A DNA stretch of 64,000 bases, taken from NCBI GenBank assembly GCA_963805505.1, contig CAWDUP010000002.1, positions 798,380-862,379 on the forward strand, written 5' to 3'. Within the stretch, counting starts at the first letter, position 1. Each line of letters opens with the position of its first letter. Under the pieces are notes generated by a model that saw only the letters and a list, made by a program, of their open reading frames with translations, made no database searches and was not told the DNA's origin. Source of the DNA: JANPBY01 sp963805505 (GTDB lineage: Bacteria > Actinomycetota > Actinomycetes > DATJPE01). The position numbers were made by a program, and so were the translations under genes. Shown in pieces: positions 61,803 to 64,000 of this stretch.

Positions 61803-63188
61803 TCAGCCTCGCCCAGCGTCAAGATCGGTTGCCTCGAGCGCTGGGTCGAGGCCGGCCAACCACTCCCGCACGGTGAGGACGGCTCGGAGGTCAGGCGTAA
61901 TCGTTCGTCGCGGATCGTTGCGGGAGACGCCGACCGCCGGCTCGCTGGCCACACTCACGACGAGACCCGAGAACGGCAGCGTGAACTCCTCGGGGTTGCC
62001 CCATGTCGTCGGGCACCCGCCCATGGGTTCGCCGACGACCACCGCATTGGCTTCGCGCTGCAACCTCGCCACCAACAGGCTGCCAGCCGAGAAGGTGTTG
62101 CGCCCGGTCACGACGAACAGGCGGTCAGTGCGGTTCTCCGCCCACCCAGCGAACATTGAGACGATCGGCGGCAGGGCGGAGACTTCGCCTCCGTAGTTGT
62201 GCCTCACATCGAGCACAACTCGCTCGACGTGCGGACGCCTCAGCGCAGACCGCAGCTCGGCGAGCTGGGTCGCGGGCAGGGGATCGACCCGGTTGTACTG
62301 CACATACAAGGTGTGCTTGTTCGCCCGATCTCTCAACATCTCCCACCACAAGGCGTCTCCGATGCGGGAGAGATAGCCCACCTTCGGATCGACCGGCAGA
62401 TGGAGGCCGTACGGCCCCGCCCAGCCGTTGTAGTCAGACATCGGAATCGGGGCAGCATCCAACGTGCGCCCACGACCGGGCGCCGTGGCGCCGCGCGTCG
62501 TCGCTGGGCTCACCCGCAACGAGATCGGACCGTCGCCGGAGAGACCGAGCCCGCGCAGGACCTGCGGGATCAGCACCATGCGCGGAGAAACCAGCCTGAT
62601 CGTCTGGGCGTTGTCATGGGGCACGAGGGGGGCGATGGCTGCTAGCACCTCAGCCGTGGGGTGACCGTCGATCGCGTCAATCCGAGAGCCGATGAGAGAG
62701 CGGTACGGCGCAAGCGCGTCAACGATCACGAGCTCCCGACCGAAAAGCCACAGGCGAAGCGGCAGGCTGTCGACCGGATACGTGCCGGATCCCCAGACGA
62801 AGGCTCCGGTGTGCCCCTCGCAGCCGGCCGCGCTGACGAGCGCGACGATCTGAAGCACGCCGACCATGAGCTCGTCGTCGCTGGCTTGCGACACCTCCGC
62901 CGACAACTCGTCAACCGCTGTCTGGAGCTGTCGGCGCGAGGTCCCGTGGAAGAGCTTGGGGTGGATTGCTTCCATCCCGGGGATGAGCTGCTCGAGGTCG
63001 GCCTTCCACGAGGCATCGCGGTCCGCACCTGGGTCGTCCAAGCCCGCGTCGGACGAGACCGGGATGGACGGAGCGTTGGTCTGCTGGATGCTGCCGAGCG
63101 ATCCGGGGCCGGGGGATGTACATCCGGCAAGGGCGATCCCGAGGCCGACCAGCAGCGACGTCACGACGCCTCGCCAGGTTGGACGCAT
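61803..63188 (-). CDS. S41-peptidase-like lipoprotein
   Basis: A 461-residue exported lipoprotein with lipobox ALAGC at residue 23. The C-terminal part resembles the S41/C-terminal-processing peptidase fold, with VVLDVRHNYGGEVSALPPI and the region VVTGRNTFSAGSLLVARL, where the serine of FSAG sits at the usual nucleophile position. No clear PDZ domain or catalytic Lys is visible, so activity is uncertain. TAGTAT six bases before the ATG suggests a leaderless start. Confidence 0.7.
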   Translation of the reverse strand: MRPTWRGVVTSLLVGLGIALAGCTSPGPGSLGSIQQTNAPSIPVSSDAGLDDPGADRDASWKADLEQLIPGMEAIHPKLFHGTSRRQLQTAVDELSAEVSQASDDELMVGVLQIVALVSAAGCEGHTGAFVWGSGTYPVDSLPLRLWLFGRELVIVDALAPYRSLIGSRIDAIDGHPTAEVLAAIAPLVPHDNAQTIRLVSPRMVLIPQVLRGLGLSGDGPISLRVSPATTRGATAPGRGRTLDAAPIPMSDYNGWAGPYGLHLPVDPKVGYLSRIGDALWWEMLRDRANKHTLYVQYNRVDPLPATQLAELRSALRRPHVERVVLDVRHNYGGEVSALPPIVSMFAGWAENRTDRLFVVTGRNTFSAGSLLVARLQREANAVVVGEPMGGCPTTWGNPEEFTLPFSGLVVSVASEPAVGVSRNDPRRTITPDLRAVLTVREWLAGLDPALEATDLDAGRG

Positions 63189-63194
63189 GAGGAG

Positions 63195-63200
63195 ATACTA
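63195..63200 (-). promoter_or_regulatory. -10 box of the S41-like gene (leaderless)
   Basis: TAGTAT on the minus strand, a near-consensus box, six bases before the ATG. Confidence 0.6.
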
Positions 63201-63286
63201 CGGATCCGTGGCATTTCGGCAAGGGTGTTGTCGTTCCGCAGCCAGCGGCTGGTGACTCCCCGATCGGTGTCCGGACCCTGCCGCTC

Positions 63287-63943
63287 CTAGGTCCCGTGAC
63301 GGAGCGTCTTGGCGTACTTCCTCCACGGCCGGTCGATGAGCAGGGGGTAGAGCAGGCGGACCGGCGCTGGCAGATGGGCCTTCATGAGTGCCTGTTCCGG
63401 CGCGCCGAGCGGCTCCATGACCAGGCCAAAGGCGATGGGCATCTTCGCGCGAGGTATGTCTTCGGTCGCTCGTTCGCCAACCGCGTCCCACTCTGTCTGC
63501 GTCAGGTGGCGTGCGGCGAGCGGGACGACCTTGTTCTCCTCGTCGTCCAGGTGCGGCTGGAGCACCTCGTTGAGATGGTCGAGAGAGTCCGCGAGCACGC
63601 CAGCCGTGTCGGGGTTCGGGCTCGCGCGCCACGCCTGGCATGCGGCAGTGGCCGCTTCGATGGTGCCGGTCACCGTGGAGTGCTGCGCCTCCACGGTCTT
63701 GATCATCTCGGCCTGCTCTGGAACTCGCTCGGCCAGCAGGGGGTAGAGGAGTTCGTCCTCCACCGCGTGGTGGTGATGGAGCAGCCCGATGCCGAAGTCG
63801 ATGTGATCCGCCAGGAAGGTCACCCGTTCCGGCGAAGGACTTGGCTGCGCACGCACCAGCTCGCCACTTTCGGTGAACGTGCGCCGGAACGTCTTGTGGA
63901 CGATGGCCATGTCCCGCACGTCGATCGGCTGCTCGGGCGGCAT
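63287..63943 (-). CDS. Hemerythrin-like HHE-domain protein
   Basis: A 218-residue protein with a hemerythrin-type four-helix domain. Iron-ligand candidates are in MAIVHKTFRRTF, LLHHHHAVEDELLYPLL, VEAQHSTVTGTIE and LQPHLDDEENKVVPLA. The fold binds a di-iron centre and often senses oxygen, nitric oxide or iron. The C-terminal 60 residues (from AKMPIAFGLVMEPLGAPEQA) are extra and membrane-proximal in style. GAGGAGG precedes the ATG. Confidence 0.85.
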   Translation of the reverse strand: MPPEQPIDVRDMAIVHKTFRRTFTESGELVRAQPSPSPERVTFLADHIDFGIGLLHHHHAVEDELLYPLLAERVPEQAEMIKTVEAQHSTVTGTIEAATAACQAWRASPNPDTAGVLADSLDHLNEVLQPHLDDEENKVVPLAARHLTQTEWDAVGERATEDIPRAKMPIAFGLVMEPLGAPEQALMKAHLPAPVRLLYPLLIDRPWRKYAKTLRHGT

Positions 63944-64000
63944 GAACGCCTCCTCGGTGTTGGGTCGGAACTCGACTGAGGAGATTGTGGCGTGCGGCGA

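Overview
This 64 kb window is chromosomal DNA from a high-GC Gram-positive bacterium of the Actinomycetota, most likely of the Propionibacteriales/Nocardioidaceae type. That placement is an inference. It rests on the GC-rich coding bias, the many GTG starts, a dnaK operon carrying its own HspR repressor and HAIR-like operators, BldC next to a valine dehydrogenase gene, a DUF3073 gene beside purM, and several mycothiol-era DinB-type proteins. The gene set follows two stretches that I recall as linked in mycobacteria (dnaK to clpB with pyrE, DedA, TrmH, fba, DUF3151 and purA; then purD, purB, purC, purSQL, purF, purM and DUF3073). No rRNA, tRNA, CRISPR array, prophage or insertion sequence was seen.

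Layout. 1-2356: 3' part of a membrane protein with a kinase-like N-terminus, then a PAP2 phosphatase. 2381-9729: a VOC protein, then dnaK-grpE-dnaJ-hspR-clpB. 9701-15620: an aminotransferase (DapC-like), a squalene-cyclase-fold protein, a large secreted alpha/beta hydrolase and a short-chain dehydrogenase. 15626-19408: a 914-residue ECF sigma factor fused to an anti-sigma zinc finger, membrane segments and a surface region, then a degenerate GGDEF-like protein ending at a strong hairpin. 19453-25086: hydrolase, pyrE, a membrane protein plus LemA, DedA, TrmH-type methyltransferase, YrdB-like protein and fba. 25093-26338: an AbiEi-like gene framed by two copies of a dispersed inverted repeat. 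26340-34763: DUF3151, an MFS protein with a cyclic-nucleotide-binding domain, purA, a DinB-type protein, a double GNAT protein, a class III transaminase and an amidohydrolase.

34781-55472: a third repeat copy, then most of the purine pathway (purD, purB, purC, purS, purQ, purL, purF, purM). It is interleaved with acetyltransferases, a kinase-like protein, galE, a gene broken by four frameshifts, an MFS exporter and a complete polyamine-type ABC importer (potABCD order A-D-B-C). 55514-63943: DUF3073, vdh, bldC, an MBL-fold hydrolase, a secreted helical protein, a class IV aminotransferase with a sulfotransferase-like partner, a universal stress protein, an S41-like lipoprotein and a hemerythrin-like protein.

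Functionally the window is mostly housekeeping: protein folding and disaggregation under HspR control, de novo IMP and AMP synthesis, pyrimidine synthesis (pyrE), glycolysis (fba) and polyamine uptake. The unusual material is the fused sigma factor, the repeat family with its flanking G-runs, the frameshifted gene, a 20-bp hairpin at the potD/potB junction, a nine-codon leader ORF coupled to an amidohydrolase, and a recurrent leaderless promoter layout in which a TANNNT box sits 6-7 bases before the start codon. Gene-free stretches are all under 300 bases.
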